Source: Pacificibacter marinus (GTDB lineage: Bacteria > Pseudomonadota > Alphaproteobacteria > Rhodobacterales > Rhodobacteraceae). Taken from it: 64,000 nucleotides of DNA. Location of the stretch: positions 1 through 64,000 of the forward strand of contig NZ_JAHKPU010000032.1 in NCBI RefSeq assembly GCF_018860505.1, read 5' to 3'. The position numbers were made by a program, and so were the translations under genes. Numbering within the stretch: the stretch's first letter is position 1; each line of letters opens with the position of its first letter. Below are positions 35,609 to 44,356 of this stretch, piece by piece. The notes beneath the pieces are model-generated. The model ran no database searches, was not told the DNA's origin, and saw only the letters and a list, made by a program, of their open reading frames with translations.

Positions 35609-36457
35609 ATGACCACCATCCAAGCCGTCACCATCGGGGACAAAAGCCTTAAAGGCGCCGTCACGCTTGCCAACGATCTGCCATTTGGCTTGATCTGCGG
35701 TCCTTGCCAGCTGGAAAGCTTGGATCACGCACGTATGCTCGCGGAAAAAATCGCGGCGGCTTGCGACGCCACAGGCACGCCATTCATTTTCAAAGGCTCC
35801 TACGACAAGGCCAACCGCTCGTCATTGTCCGGCGAACGCGGACTTGGGTCAGAAGCGGGCCTGACAATCTTGTCGAAAATTCGCGATGAATTTGGCTGTC
35901 CTGTTCTCACAGATGTGCATGAGACACATCATTGTGCCATGGCAGCGGAGTTTGTCGATATTCTGCAAATTCCTGCGTTTTTGTGCCGCCAAACCGATTT
36001 ACTTTTGGCTGCGGGCGAAACAGGAAAGACCATCAATATCAAAAAAGGTCAGTTTTTGGCCCCTTGGGACATGGCAAATGTCGCTGAAAAAGTCGCCTCA
36101 ACCGGCAATCGCAACATCATGCTATGTGATCGTGGCACGTCTTTTGGCTATAACACGCTTGTCAGCGATTTCCGCGGTTTGCCAAAGATGGCGGAAACCG
36201 GATACCCCGTTGTGTTCGATGCGACGCATTCCGTGCAGCAACCCGGTGGCAATGGCAATTCATCGGGCGGTGATCGCACTATGGTGCCGCCTTTGGCCCG
36301 CGCAGCTGTCGCTGTTGGCACTGCTTGTCTGTTCATTGAAGCGCATGAAGACCCTGATAATGCGCCTTCAGATGGTCCAAACATGGTGCGGATCGAAGAT
36401 CTACAACCGCTTTTGGCAACATTGCGTGCGCTCGATCAGGTTGTGAAGCCCCAGTAA
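35609..36457 (+). CDS. kdsA: 3-deoxy-8-phosphooctulonate synthase (KDO-8-phosphate synthase)
   Basis: Condenses arabinose-5-phosphate with phosphoenolpyruvate for the lipopolysaccharide inner core. 282 residues. It shows FGLICGPCQLES, FKGSYDKANRSS, LTDVHE and FDATHSVQQPGG. I chose ATG 35609 because the frame upstream (from 35456) has no family homology and GGAG lies 8 nt before it. The Cys in GPC and the lack of a metal Asn pattern fit a metal-dependent type, though I would not rely on that. Confidence 0.93.
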   Translation: MTTIQAVTIGDKSLKGAVTLANDLPFGLICGPCQLESLDHARMLAEKIAAACDATGTPFIFKGSYDKANRSSLSGERGLGSEAGLTILSKIRDEFGCPVLTDVHETHHCAMAAEFVDILQIPAFLCRQTDLLLAAGETGKTINIKKGQFLAPWDMANVAEKVASTGNRNIMLCDRGTSFGYNTLVSDFRGLPKMAETGYPVVFDATHSVQQPGGNGNSSGGDRTMVPPLARAAVAVGTACLFIEAHEDPDNAPSDGPNMVRIEDLQPLLATLRALDQVVKPQ

Positions 36458-36663
36458 ACTACGGTTTCGAATGCAATGAAAACATCTCGCGCTATGGGCG
36501 TCTTATCGTCATATGCCAAAGATGTCGCCCAAGCATCAAAAGTTTGCTTGGGCAGATTACGCTCACAAAATGGCATATGAAAATGCCGCAGAATTCAGCT
36601 TTTTTGTACTTTGCTTACAATCTTGAAACGGGCCATCCAACTCAGTCTTCAAGCGATATATTC

Positions 36664-37008
36664 ATGACCAAAATTTCCCCTACCGACCCTGTTTCCTCTA
36701 TTCGCAACCTCGGACCGGCCACCGATGCGGTCTATGCCCGTGCTGGAATCACCACAGCGACACAGTTGCGCGACCTTGGTCCTGATGCGGCTTACGCAAA
36801 GTTGCTCAAATCCGGTGCACGCCCACATTTCATCAGCTTTTATGCCATGGTGATGGGGCTGCAAGGACGGCCTTGGAATGACTGCAAAGGCGAGGAAAAA
36901 ACCGCACTGCGTGAACGCTTTGATGCGATTAAAGATGGTGTGACGGCTGACCCCTTGTCAGGAATTGAGAAGATTTTGAATGAGATCGGAGTGATTGAAA
37001 CCCGATAG
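36664..37008 (+). CDS. TfoX C-terminal domain protein
   Basis: 114 residues matching the helix-hairpin-helix-like TfoX/Sxy C-terminal domain: RNLGPATDAVYARAGITTAT and LRDLGPDAAYAKLLKSGARP. The N-terminal TfoX domain is absent, as in many stand-alone versions. ATG 36664 is preferred, because the frame further upstream has no homology. A role in competence is not implied. Confidence 0.8.
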   Translation: MTKISPTDPVSSIRNLGPATDAVYARAGITTATQLRDLGPDAAYAKLLKSGARPHFISFYAMVMGLQGRPWNDCKGEEKTALRERFDAIKDGVTADPLSGIEKILNEIGVIETR

Positions 37009-37078
37009 GTCTCTGGTCCTGCAACACACTCTGTTGAACGTGATCTTTAGGCCGCAATCGGCGAAAACCATTCAACAA

Positions 37079-37106
37079 AAAAGGCCACTCATATGAGCGG
37101 CCTTTT
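37079..37106. terminator. Bidirectional terminator, tfoX-C and ndk
   Basis: The palindrome AAGGCC(A/G)CTCAT-ATGAGCGGCCTT with A-run left and T-run right lies between the converging genes. Confidence 0.85.
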
Positions 37107-37149
37107 CTAATCTACATGGACCTAATTCAGATCCGTGAGGCAGAGCCTC

Positions 37150-37572
37150 TTAGCCAACCAATTCAAGACCGGAGAAGAAGTAAGCGATTTCTTCTGCAGC
37201 TGTTTCTGGAGCGTCTGAACCGTGAACAGAGTTTTCGCCGATAGACAAAGCGAATTCTTTGCGGATTGTACCCTCTTCAGCGTCTGCTGGGTTTGTTGCG
37301 CCCATAACTTCGCGGTTTTTCGCGATGGCGTCTTCGCCTTCGAGAACTTGAACAACGATAGGCTCGGAGATCATGAATTCACACAATTCGCCAAAGAAAG
37401 GACGCTCAGAGTGAACGCCGTAGAATTGCTGCGCTTGTGCAAGTGTCAATTGGATGCGCTTGGATGCGACAACGCGCAGGCCAGCTTCTTCGAATTTCGC
37501 AACAATCGCACCTGTCAGGTTACGTTTTGTGGCGTCTGGTTTGATGATAGAGAAAGTGCGTTGGATAGCCAT
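37150..37572 (-). CDS. ndk: Nucleoside diphosphate kinase
   Basis: 140 residues, the standard bacterial length. It balances nucleoside triphosphate pools through a phosphohistidine. It starts with [20 protein letters not shown], and the catalytic His is in [20 protein letters not shown]. It is a single gene. Confidence 0.97.
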   Translation of the reverse strand: MAIQRTFSIIKPDATKRNLTGAIVAKFEEAGLRVVASKRIQLTLAQAQQFYGVHSERPFFGELCEFMISEPIVVQVLEGEDAIAKNREVMGATNPADAEEGTIRKEFALSIGENSVHGSDAPETAAEEIAYFFSGLELVG

Positions 37573-37699
37573 GGGAATGCCTCATAATGCAAAGTTAAAG
37601 TGCTGTGAGGCGTCTTCACGCCCCGTTCTCGCGCCGCATAGCACGGGACTTAAAGTTTGGGAAGAGAGTACTCAAGCTATTGCGTTAAACAATGCGGTT

Positions 37700-38866
37700 T
37701 CAAAAAGATTTTTCAAAAACAAGGCTACAATCAATCGCACGGTAGTCAAATAAGGCGATGTTTGACTGATGAATGGCCTGTGCACATGACATACGCGGGC
37801 GCGCGCCCTTGATTTGGAATGTTTCGGGCCGAAAAGACCCCCCTATTGTTATTTTTGTATCGCTGCGGGCCATGGTCGTCGCGGGATAAAGTCCATCATA
37901 ACTGTTCATCGAATAGGTTGCGAAAACGCCAATATTACCGACCCCCTTAAACCCGCGGTTGATCTGGGCTGAGACCTGATGCTGCACATATGAATTATGG
38001 TCTAAGCCAGCTTTAAATCCTGAAAGACTATAGCCCAAAGCGGCATTGGTTTTGTCGGCAACAGGGAAAGCATATAACAGATTGCCTTTGGCAAACTGAC
38101 CGCTCAAATCGGCATTGGAAATATCAGTCCGATCTTGCACATCCAAACCGATCGTCACCTGTTTGCCATCACCCAAATGCCATTTGTGGCTGTATTGAAG
38201 GCCAAAATCACGGCGGTAAAGCTCTGCGTCCCCATCAAATCGCAAATACGAATAGGCCTCAACAGTGCCTTCACCACCGATATAGAATTGCTCTTGTTTA
38301 ACGCCGAACCTCAGCCGTGTGGATTGTAGGTCGTGATCCTCATACAGGCTTTGCCGCAGTTGCGCGCTCAGTCCAATTCGAGACCCGCCTTGCGTGACGA
38401 AAGCGTAGTTGAGCGTCCCGCCCAGAGATAGACCAACCCCACTTTCGGCGTTTCCGTCACCTGTTGGGACAAAAGTGCCCAATAAGGTCTCAAAACGATC
38501 ATTATAGGTGTAGCGGTAAACGTTGCTTGACGGCAAAATCGCAAAATCGGTGTTGAACGTCCAAGGGGATTTTTCCTCAACCGACTTGAGTGCCTTCAAT
38601 AAAACACGCCTGTCGTTTTCTGTCTTGGGCGATTTAAGCAAGGTGCGAATATGAAAGCGCGCTGCATCATATTTTCCAGCTTGAAAAAGCCACCCCGACA
38701 GCGCCCAGCGGGCCTGCCTATTGTCAGGGTCCTCTTTAAGCGCATTAAGAACATTCGACAGGTTTATGGCTTTGGGCTGCGCCTGCGCCTGTGCAGATGG
38801 CGAGCACAAAACAATAAAGGCTGAGGCGATCCCCAAAGAAAGACAGAAACCAAAAATCGATTTCAT
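37700..38866 (-). CDS. Slam-like (DUF560) outer-membrane protein with TPR region
   Basis: 388 residues. A signal peptide (cut near AQA-QAQP) is followed by a short helical TPR-like part (VLNALKEDPDNRQARWALSG) and a C-terminal barrel of about 280 residues. The barrel begins SPWTFNTDFAILPSSNVYRY and ends in Phe. This matches the surface lipoprotein assembly modulator architecture, though the TPR part is short. I start it at ATG 38866. No obvious surface lipoprotein gene lies next to it, so its client is unknown. Confidence 0.65.
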   Translation of the reverse strand: MKSIFGFCLSLGIASAFIVLCSPSAQAQAQPKAINLSNVLNALKEDPDNRQARWALSGWLFQAGKYDAARFHIRTLLKSPKTENDRRVLLKALKSVEEKSPWTFNTDFAILPSSNVYRYTYNDRFETLLGTFVPTGDGNAESGVGLSLGGTLNYAFVTQGGSRIGLSAQLRQSLYEDHDLQSTRLRFGVKQEQFYIGGEGTVEAYSYLRFDGDAELYRRDFGLQYSHKWHLGDGKQVTIGLDVQDRTDISNADLSGQFAKGNLLYAFPVADKTNAALGYSLSGFKAGLDHNSYVQHQVSAQINRGFKGVGNIGVFATYSMNSYDGLYPATTMARSDTKITIGGSFRPETFQIKGARPRMSCAQAIHQSNIALFDYRAIDCSLVFEKSF

Positions 38867-39158
38867 TTTGAAACACCTACCAAGGACAATAAACACGCGC
38901 TGTCGCCGCATCGGAAAAGTCGTACCGTAAACACAGAAGGATCACAAAGACCCCTCTACTTTTTTCGTCTTAAATTAGACTATTTAGCAACATTAAGGCC
39001 ACTCCTGATCCGGTTATATAACCTGCGAAATGTCCCCTTCCTTGGGATTCAAGTGATATGATTATAGCACTTTGATGTGACGTCTAGGTGTGACGTTTAA
39101 AGATGACCACATATGAACAGTTTTTCCCGATACCTGTTCAACACAAAACAAATTATTT

Positions 39159-39836
39159 CTATTCTTTCGTTTTGCTTAAAATCCGCCTCATGCTTTGCCG
39201 AATTGTTGGAATGACATCCGTTTCAAACCAAGGGTTTTGCTTAAGCCATCTGTTGTTTCGCGGGCTTGGGTGGGGCAATACAAATAAACGATCTTGGCCT
39301 TGCCAAGACAGTTTGACAGCGTCAGTAACGGTCTTTCCTTTCAGGTGAGGCAGGTGCCATGCGATGGCATAAGCCCCTAAAACCAAAGTCAATTCAACGC
39401 GTTTGAGAGCGTCCATGGTGTTTTTGCGCCATGTCGTCGCACAAATATCCGGTGGTGGTTTGTCCCCAGAAGACCCCGTACCGGGAAAGCAAAGCCCCAT
39501 CGGAAAAATGCCGATCTGAGGATCCTCATAGAAAGCAGACTTATCAATCCCAAGCCAGTCACGCAAACGATCCCCCGACGGATCGTCAAACGGTCGATTT
39601 TTCAAATGCGTAATGCGACCAGGAGCTTGACCAACAATCAAAATCTTTGCGCGCTCGTCGAGCTGAAAAATGGGATTTGGACCTAGCGGCAGGTCGTTAC
39701 ACAGTCGGCAGGCCAGCATCTTTCGTTTGAGCGTATGAAAGTCCTGTTGCATCCATTCCCAACCAAACCGTTTCAATAGCCACGGACTGAATTCTTGCGT
39801 GGATTTCTTTTCATACTTTCCAGCGCCTGTCAGCAA
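39159..39836 (-). CDS. Uracil-DNA glycosylase superfamily protein
   Basis: 225 residues from ATG 39836, or 197 from ATG 39752 (MQQDFHTLKR). The family motif GQAPGRITHLKNRPFDDPSG supplies the catalytic water-activating loop; the second motif is LPHPSPRNNRWLKQNPWF. Only the two Cys of ACRLC are seen, so a 4Fe-4S cluster as in family 4 UDG is doubtful. It may repair DNA or belong to a related non-repair branch. It stands alone. Confidence 0.75.
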   Translation of the reverse strand: MLTGAGKYEKKSTQEFSPWLLKRFGWEWMQQDFHTLKRKMLACRLCNDLPLGPNPIFQLDERAKILIVGQAPGRITHLKNRPFDDPSGDRLRDWLGIDKSAFYEDPQIGIFPMGLCFPGTGSSGDKPPPDICATTWRKNTMDALKRVELTLVLGAYAIAWHLPHLKGKTVTDAVKLSWQGQDRLFVLPHPSPRNNRWLKQNPWFETDVIPTIRQSMRRILSKTKE

Positions 39837-40082
39837 GTGGCTTTATCGATCTTTTGGTATCATTCGCCAACCATTCTCGTGATTTAATCTCTTTTTCCAC
39901 AGAATGACCGCGATACGATCTGAAGTAAGCCGCCAGGTCCGTCAAACTGCCCCGCGATAGCGGTGTCGCTCTTGTTGTAATAAAAAATCACTTTTGGTCG
40001 ACAGAATTTTAGCGCTGACGCGTAGAATTATGGAAGGCTGGTTACCAAGCCAGTTCAACTGAGATTTGAAGGATTTCTAACA

Positions 40083-41216
40083 ATGGCGATTTTACGCAAT
40101 CTGGGTCTTATGACTGCGCTCATGGTATCACCGCTCGCAGCTGTCGCCCACCATGGCAGCAGCGGTCAGTTCGACACCAGCACAACGGTTGAACTGTCCG
40201 GTGAGATCACCCGCATACGGCTCGTGAACCCGCATGCCTATGTATATTTCGACTCGACGGATGAAAACGGCGAGACCGTGAATCTTCGTTGCGAGTTGCA
40301 GTCTGGATCACTTTTGAAACGCAATGGTTGGACCACGGATATGTTTGAGATCGGCAGCACGATTTCCATCATCGGTTCGCCAGACCGCACAGACCCAACC
40401 ACCTGTTACATGAGCCAAGTCACCTTTGAAAATGGCGTTGTGGCAACGCGGTATAGTAAGTTTGACGACCAAGGCGCGATTGAGGCTGAGCAGCGCCAAA
40501 CTGAGCGCGATGACGGCACGCCCAATATTGACGGCAACTGGGCTATGGTGCGCGAAGCGGGCGCACCTCCCGGTGGTGGTGGCCGTTCGACAGTCGAGCT
40601 GACCGAAGCAGGTGCCGCCGCCATTGAGGGCGCAACCGCAGATGACAACCCGCGCTATCAGTGCGCGGCCACAAACATCGTGATGGACTGGTGGTTTGAT
40701 CAGATGGTGAACACCATCGAGCAGGGTGATGATCAAATCACAATGACTTACGGGTTTATGGATCTTGAGCGCACCATTTATCTTGATGGTACAGAAATGC
40801 CGGATGATTACGTGGCACATCGCGCCGGATTTTCAACGGGTGAATGGGATGATGAAACGCTTGTTGTGACCACCACAGGATTTGATGAAGGATGGATCAA
40901 CGCTCCGATGAGCGAAGGTGAAGGCCCTGGCTCACGTCCTGAAGGAGACGATGGTGACGCAGCAGATCGACCTGCGGGCCCCGAAGGTGCTGGAGGCCCG
41001 CCATCCCCAGTGAAAAATAGCCCTGAATTGATTGTGACTGAAACGTTTACACTCAACGATGACGGCACCGTTTTGACGCGAAACTACACGTTTGAGGATC
41101 CTCTTTACCTTGAGGCTCCGATCTCTGGGTCTGACGCGGTTACCCTCACAAACGATGCCTATGAAGACTATGCCTGTGATGACCTGACTGAAGAACGCTC
41201 AGAGTCTGCAGAGTAA
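40083..41216 (+). CDS. DUF6152-like periplasmic protein
   Basis: 377 residues. A signal peptide (cut near VAA-VAHHGSSG) exposes the conserved His-His start of DUF6152 proteins (HHGSSGQFD). A beta-rich domain follows (ELSGEITRIRLVNPHAYVYF). The C-terminal 250 residues carry DGTPNIDGNWAM and a long Gly/Pro/Glu-rich linker (SEGEGPGSRPEGDDGDAADR). Function is unknown. It is followed by two DUF6644-like membrane proteins and an anchored periplasmic protein on the same strand, which suggests one envelope complex. The HH motif could bind metal. Confidence 0.7.
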   Translation: MAILRNLGLMTALMVSPLAAVAHHGSSGQFDTSTTVELSGEITRIRLVNPHAYVYFDSTDENGETVNLRCELQSGSLLKRNGWTTDMFEIGSTISIIGSPDRTDPTTCYMSQVTFENGVVATRYSKFDDQGAIEAEQRQTERDDGTPNIDGNWAMVREAGAPPGGGGRSTVELTEAGAAAIEGATADDNPRYQCAATNIVMDWWFDQMVNTIEQGDDQITMTYGFMDLERTIYLDGTEMPDDYVAHRAGFSTGEWDDETLVVTTTGFDEGWINAPMSEGEGPGSRPEGDDGDAADRPAGPEGAGGPPSPVKNSPELIVTETFTLNDDGTVLTRNYTFEDPLYLEAPISGSDAVTLTNDAYEDYACDDLTEERSESAE

Positions 41217-41221
41217 TCTAT

Positions 41222-41243
41222 GGGGCCGCACAATCGCGGCCTC
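41222..41243 (+). terminator. Weak hairpin after the DUF6152-like gene
   Basis: The arms GGGGCCGC and GCGGCCTC pair over a 6-nt loop. CGCTTTTC follows, which is a poor T-run, so read-through into the next gene is likely. Confidence 0.35.
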
Positions 41244-41333
41244 AACGCTTTTCATTCACGAACAGATTAAATTGCCCCGCCACCCGACGCCGTCTTACGC
41301 GGCGGGGCACGACCGTTGACAGAAAGACATGAC

Positions 41334-41792
41334 ATGGAAATGCTATTCTGGTTGGAGGATTCAATCGTCGGTTTGACGGTCTCCAGCACCCAATGGGGTT
41401 ATCCCATTGTTCTCTCGCTTCACGCGGTTGGCATGGCAACCCTTGTGGGTGTGGCTTTGATGCTGACAATTCGTGTTTTGGGCTTTGCCCCAAACATCCC
41501 CGTGACCTCTATGGCACCTTATTGGCGCGTGGCTCTTGGTGGATTCATATTGAATTTGCTGTCGGGCAGCGCGCTGTTTTGCGGCAATGCGTCTGAGCTG
41601 TTTTTCAACTGGGCGTTCCGTATCAAAATCGTGTTGGTCTTTATCGGTTTGGCGCTCACATGGCGGTTGGTGCAAATCTGCGTCAAACGCACGAATGAGG
41701 TTTCACCCGCGCATCGCAAACTTGCTGCATTGGCAATGGCAACATGGATCGTCGCGATCATTTTTGGCCGTCTCATTGGTTACTGGTCTTAA
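41334..41792 (+). CDS. DUF6644-like integral membrane protein, first copy
   Basis: About 152 residues with four predicted membrane segments. The helix 1 region contains LHAVGMATLVGVALMLTIRV and helix 2 NLLSGSALFCGNASELFFNW. These match the small DUF6644 membrane family and are paralogous to the next gene (both have an LHAVG/AHFIG-LVG/LFG pattern). I chose ATG 41334 over TTG 41316. Possible His ligands in the helices hint at heme or metal, but this is unproven. Confidence 0.68.
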   Translation: MEMLFWLEDSIVGLTVSSTQWGYPIVLSLHAVGMATLVGVALMLTIRVLGFAPNIPVTSMAPYWRVALGGFILNLLSGSALFCGNASELFFNWAFRIKIVLVFIGLALTWRLVQICVKRTNEVSPAHRKLAALAMATWIVAIIFGRLIGYWS

Positions 41793-41804
41793 GGGGAACA
41801 TGAT

Positions 41805-42302
41805 ATGAATACCTTGCTCAACTGGGTCATCGATACCTTGAATTCAACGGCGCTCAGCGGGTTTATCATGACCAACGCCTATCTGTTTCCGTTTTTGGAA
41901 ATGGCGCATTTCATTGGGCTGTGCCTGCTGTTCGGGTCGCTGATTGTGGTCGATTTGCGTGTGGTTGGTTTTGCCAAATCCGTGCCAATCGCGCGCGTCG
42001 ATCTGTTTGTGCGCTTTGCTCTAATTGGCTTTGCGATCAATCTGATGTCTGGAGCATTGTTCGTGGTGGGGGATTCCGATCGCTACCTCGTGAACTATGC
42101 GTTTTGGACCAAGATGGGGTTGATTGTCCTTGCGGGTCTGAACACCGCGTATTTCGTGCGTCGGATCAAACCGCAAATGGATCGCGGCGTGACCTCGCAA
42201 AATCTGACCAATGGTGCAAAAACCGTGGCTTGGCTGTCCTTGACCTTGTGGACCTGCGTTATCATTTTGGGGCGATTTATTCCCTATGTTGAAGACCTAT
42301 AA
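41805..42302 (+). CDS. DUF6644-like integral membrane protein, second copy
   Basis: 165 residues with four predicted membrane segments (MAHFIGLCLLFGSLIVVDLR, GFAINLMSGALFVVGDSDRY). It starts 12 nt after the previous gene and shares its layout, so a heterodimer is plausible. AAGGGGAA lies about 8 nt before the ATG. Confidence 0.7.
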   Translation: MNTLLNWVIDTLNSTALSGFIMTNAYLFPFLEMAHFIGLCLLFGSLIVVDLRVVGFAKSVPIARVDLFVRFALIGFAINLMSGALFVVGDSDRYLVNYAFWTKMGLIVLAGLNTAYFVRRIKPQMDRGVTSQNLTNGAKTVAWLSLTLWTCVIILGRFIPYVEDL

Positions 42303-42486
42303 ATCGCGCGCTGCCCTGCCCTTGTGGATATTGATTGCAGGGCTTTGCATCGCCTCAACAGCTTCGGTTCAAGGCGTTGCTGCGCAAGATCAGGGGTTTC
42401 TGGCAAGCGCCTCAGGTGTTCACCTCGGCCCCATTTTTCATCCATTTCAACAGCTGCGAACGTCCTGTTGTTTGCAGCAAGGCTGA
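42286..42486 (+). CDS. Possible small secreted protein
   Basis: 66 residues overlapping the previous gene by 17 nt. The first 32 residues look like a signal peptide (LPLWILIAGLCIASTASVQG, cut near VAA-QDQG). The remainder is short and has no recognisable domain, so it may be the stump of a longer secreted protein or a chance frame. The tight overlap and signal peptide favour a real or recently broken gene. Confidence 0.35.
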   Translation: MLKTYKSRAALPLWILIAGLCIASTASVQGVAAQDQGFLASASGVHLGPIFHPFQQLRTSCCLQQG

Positions 42487-42540
42487 CCTTGTTTGACATG
42501 CAAACGGCTGGCTATTTCACCACATAACGGAGACATGATC

Positions 42541-43182
42541 ATGAACCTTACCACGAAACTCACCCTTGGTGCCTTTGCGGGCGGCGCTTTATTGGTTATC
42601 GCTGTCTTACCTGCTGAATACGGTATTGATCCGACAGGTTTAGGTGAAACATTCGGTCTGGACGCTTTATCCACTAAGCCCATTACCATCGCGCAGTTTG
42701 ATGGCGATCTGTCGTTTAATGTGGGCGATTACGACCCGACAGCAGAACGGATAGATCAATCTGTGCAAGGCCTGATCCATCTTGAAGATGCGCCTTTTCA
42801 CAGTGAGGTCATCGATATCCAGATCGAGGATTACGGCGAGGTTGAATATAAATTCGTCATGCCCGCCGACACAACATTCGTCTATTCGTGGCAGGTGTTA
42901 GAGGCGCAGGGCGATGGCGTCTATTATGATTTTCACGGGCACCCCTCATCTGAGGACGCGGTGAATTTTCCCGAGGGGTTCGAGATGGCCTATGCCAAAG
43001 GTGAGGGTTTGACCCAAAGCGGGTCTTTCACTGCGCCATTTGCAGGCTACCACGGGTTCTACTTTATGAATATCGAAGAAGGCCCCATTACGGTACGCCT
43101 CAACATCAGCGGGTATTGGGACGAGAGCAAAGAAATGTACCGCGCCATTCAAGGCGAGGTCGTCACCAACGAAGCGTTCTAG
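42541..43182 (+). CDS. Membrane-anchored periplasmic protein, unknown family
   Basis: About 213 residues. A single N-terminal membrane segment (LGAFAGGALLVIAVLPAEYG) precedes a beta-rich domain (YKFVMPADTTFVYSWQVLEA, FHGHPSSEDAVNFPEGFEMA, FAGYHGFYFMNIEEGPITVR). The His residues of DFHGHP and AGYHGFY could bind metal. I start at ATG 42541, which has GGAG 8 nt upstream. It closes the DUF6152-DUF6644 cassette. Function is unknown. Confidence 0.7.
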   Translation: MNLTTKLTLGAFAGGALLVIAVLPAEYGIDPTGLGETFGLDALSTKPITIAQFDGDLSFNVGDYDPTAERIDQSVQGLIHLEDAPFHSEVIDIQIEDYGEVEYKFVMPADTTFVYSWQVLEAQGDGVYYDFHGHPSSEDAVNFPEGFEMAYAKGEGLTQSGSFTAPFAGYHGFYFMNIEEGPITVRLNISGYWDESKEMYRAIQGEVVTNEAF

Positions 43183-43480
43183 TCAAATTAAGCGCCGCCA
43201 CTGGGGGCATGTGGTGACCTGCTCCACAGTTTGAATGCGTTTTTTTGATAGGCATATTTTGACAGGCATATCTTGTCTGTTCCACAAACTCATAACCAAT
43301 GTGGGTTTGTGGCCCCTCACCAGCCTCATGACCCTATGAGGAAGACATACCCCTAAACATCATACGCTTACCGTATGTCAGTCGCACCGATACGATATTT
43401 GAGTTTCGCACGGAACTAACCTTACCCTTTGAGCAGATATTTTCATTCCAGAAGTCTGCTCACAGAAAGTTAGTAAAAAC
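43183..43480. other. Intergenic region with a tandem near-repeat
   Basis: At 43247-43274 there are two adjacent 14-bp copies of GAYAGGCATATYTT. The rest should hold the promoter of the following catabolic genes. No terminator with a T-run is obvious. Confidence 0.4.
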
Positions 43481-44317
43481 ATGACAACCAAACCTTGTAT
43501 CATCTGCATTGCGATGACTGGATCGCTTCCCAGCAAAAAAGATAATCCAGCGGTTCCGATTACAATTTCAGAGCAGATTGAATCGACACACGAAGCCTAT
43601 GAGGCGGGTGCTTCCATTGCGCATTGTCATGTTCGCTGGGACGACGGGACACCAACTGCCGATCCAGAACGATTTGGCTTGTTGCAAGAAGGGCTGATCA
43701 AACATTGCCCTGACATGATCATCCAGTTTTCAACTGGCGGCAAATCCAGCTCAGGGGATGCACGCGGAAAAATGCTACCCCTGCGCCCCGATATGGCCTC
43801 GCTCAGCACAGGGTCCAGTTCTTTCCCGAACAACGGTGTCTTTGCAAATCCGCGCGACCTTGTTGAATGGCTTGCGTTGGAAATGGTCAAATATGACATC
43901 AAACCTGAGCTTGAAATCTTTGACCTGTCACACCTGCATCAGGCCGCGGCACTGCAAAAGTCAGGTCACATCAAAGGGCCACTATACGCGCAATTTGTCA
44001 TGGGTATTAAAAATGCGATGCCTGTCGATAAGGACGTGTTGGATTACTACGTGAAAACGCTTCATCGCCTGACGGATGATAGCGAATGGTGTGCGGCTGG
44101 TATTGGCCCCTCTCAAATCATTTTGAATGAATGGTGCGTCGCAGGCGGCGGTCATGCCCGCACAGGGTTGGAAGACAACGTGCGTCTTGATCGCGATACA
44201 CTTGCCCCCTCAAACGCGGCGCTTGTGAACCGCGTTGTCGAGCTTTGCGACAAATACGAACGCCCCGTCGCCACACCTGCGCAAGCCCGTGACCTTTTGC
44301 GTTTGCGTCCCGCGTAA
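43481..44317 (+). CDS. Beta-keto acid cleavage enzyme (BKACE, DUF849)
   Basis: 278 residues. Zn-dependent enzymes of this family cleave a beta-keto acid with acetyl-CoA to a CoA ester and acetoacetate. The Zn site is visible as HCHVRWDDG (His-X-His), and the family end motif is GGGHARTGLEDN. The N-terminal block is CIICIAMTGSLPSKKDNPAV. BKACE substrates differ between subfamilies (carnitine, lysine and others), so the substrate is open. It leads a plus-strand run with a lactonase and an intradiol dioxygenase. Confidence 0.9.
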   Translation: MTTKPCIICIAMTGSLPSKKDNPAVPITISEQIESTHEAYEAGASIAHCHVRWDDGTPTADPERFGLLQEGLIKHCPDMIIQFSTGGKSSSGDARGKMLPLRPDMASLSTGSSSFPNNGVFANPRDLVEWLALEMVKYDIKPELEIFDLSHLHQAAALQKSGHIKGPLYAQFVMGIKNAMPVDKDVLDYYVKTLHRLTDDSEWCAAGIGPSQIILNEWCVAGGGHARTGLEDNVRLDRDTLAPSNAALVNRVVELCDKYERPVATPAQARDLLRLRPA

Positions 44318-44356
44318 CAGCTCGAAACTTTTACCATTTCAGCAATAGGAAACACT

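Noticed and set aside
42493-42540. Upstream start for the anchored periplasmic protein
   Set aside because: The ribosome binding site GGAG fits ATG 42541, and the extra residues break the N-terminal membrane anchor pattern.
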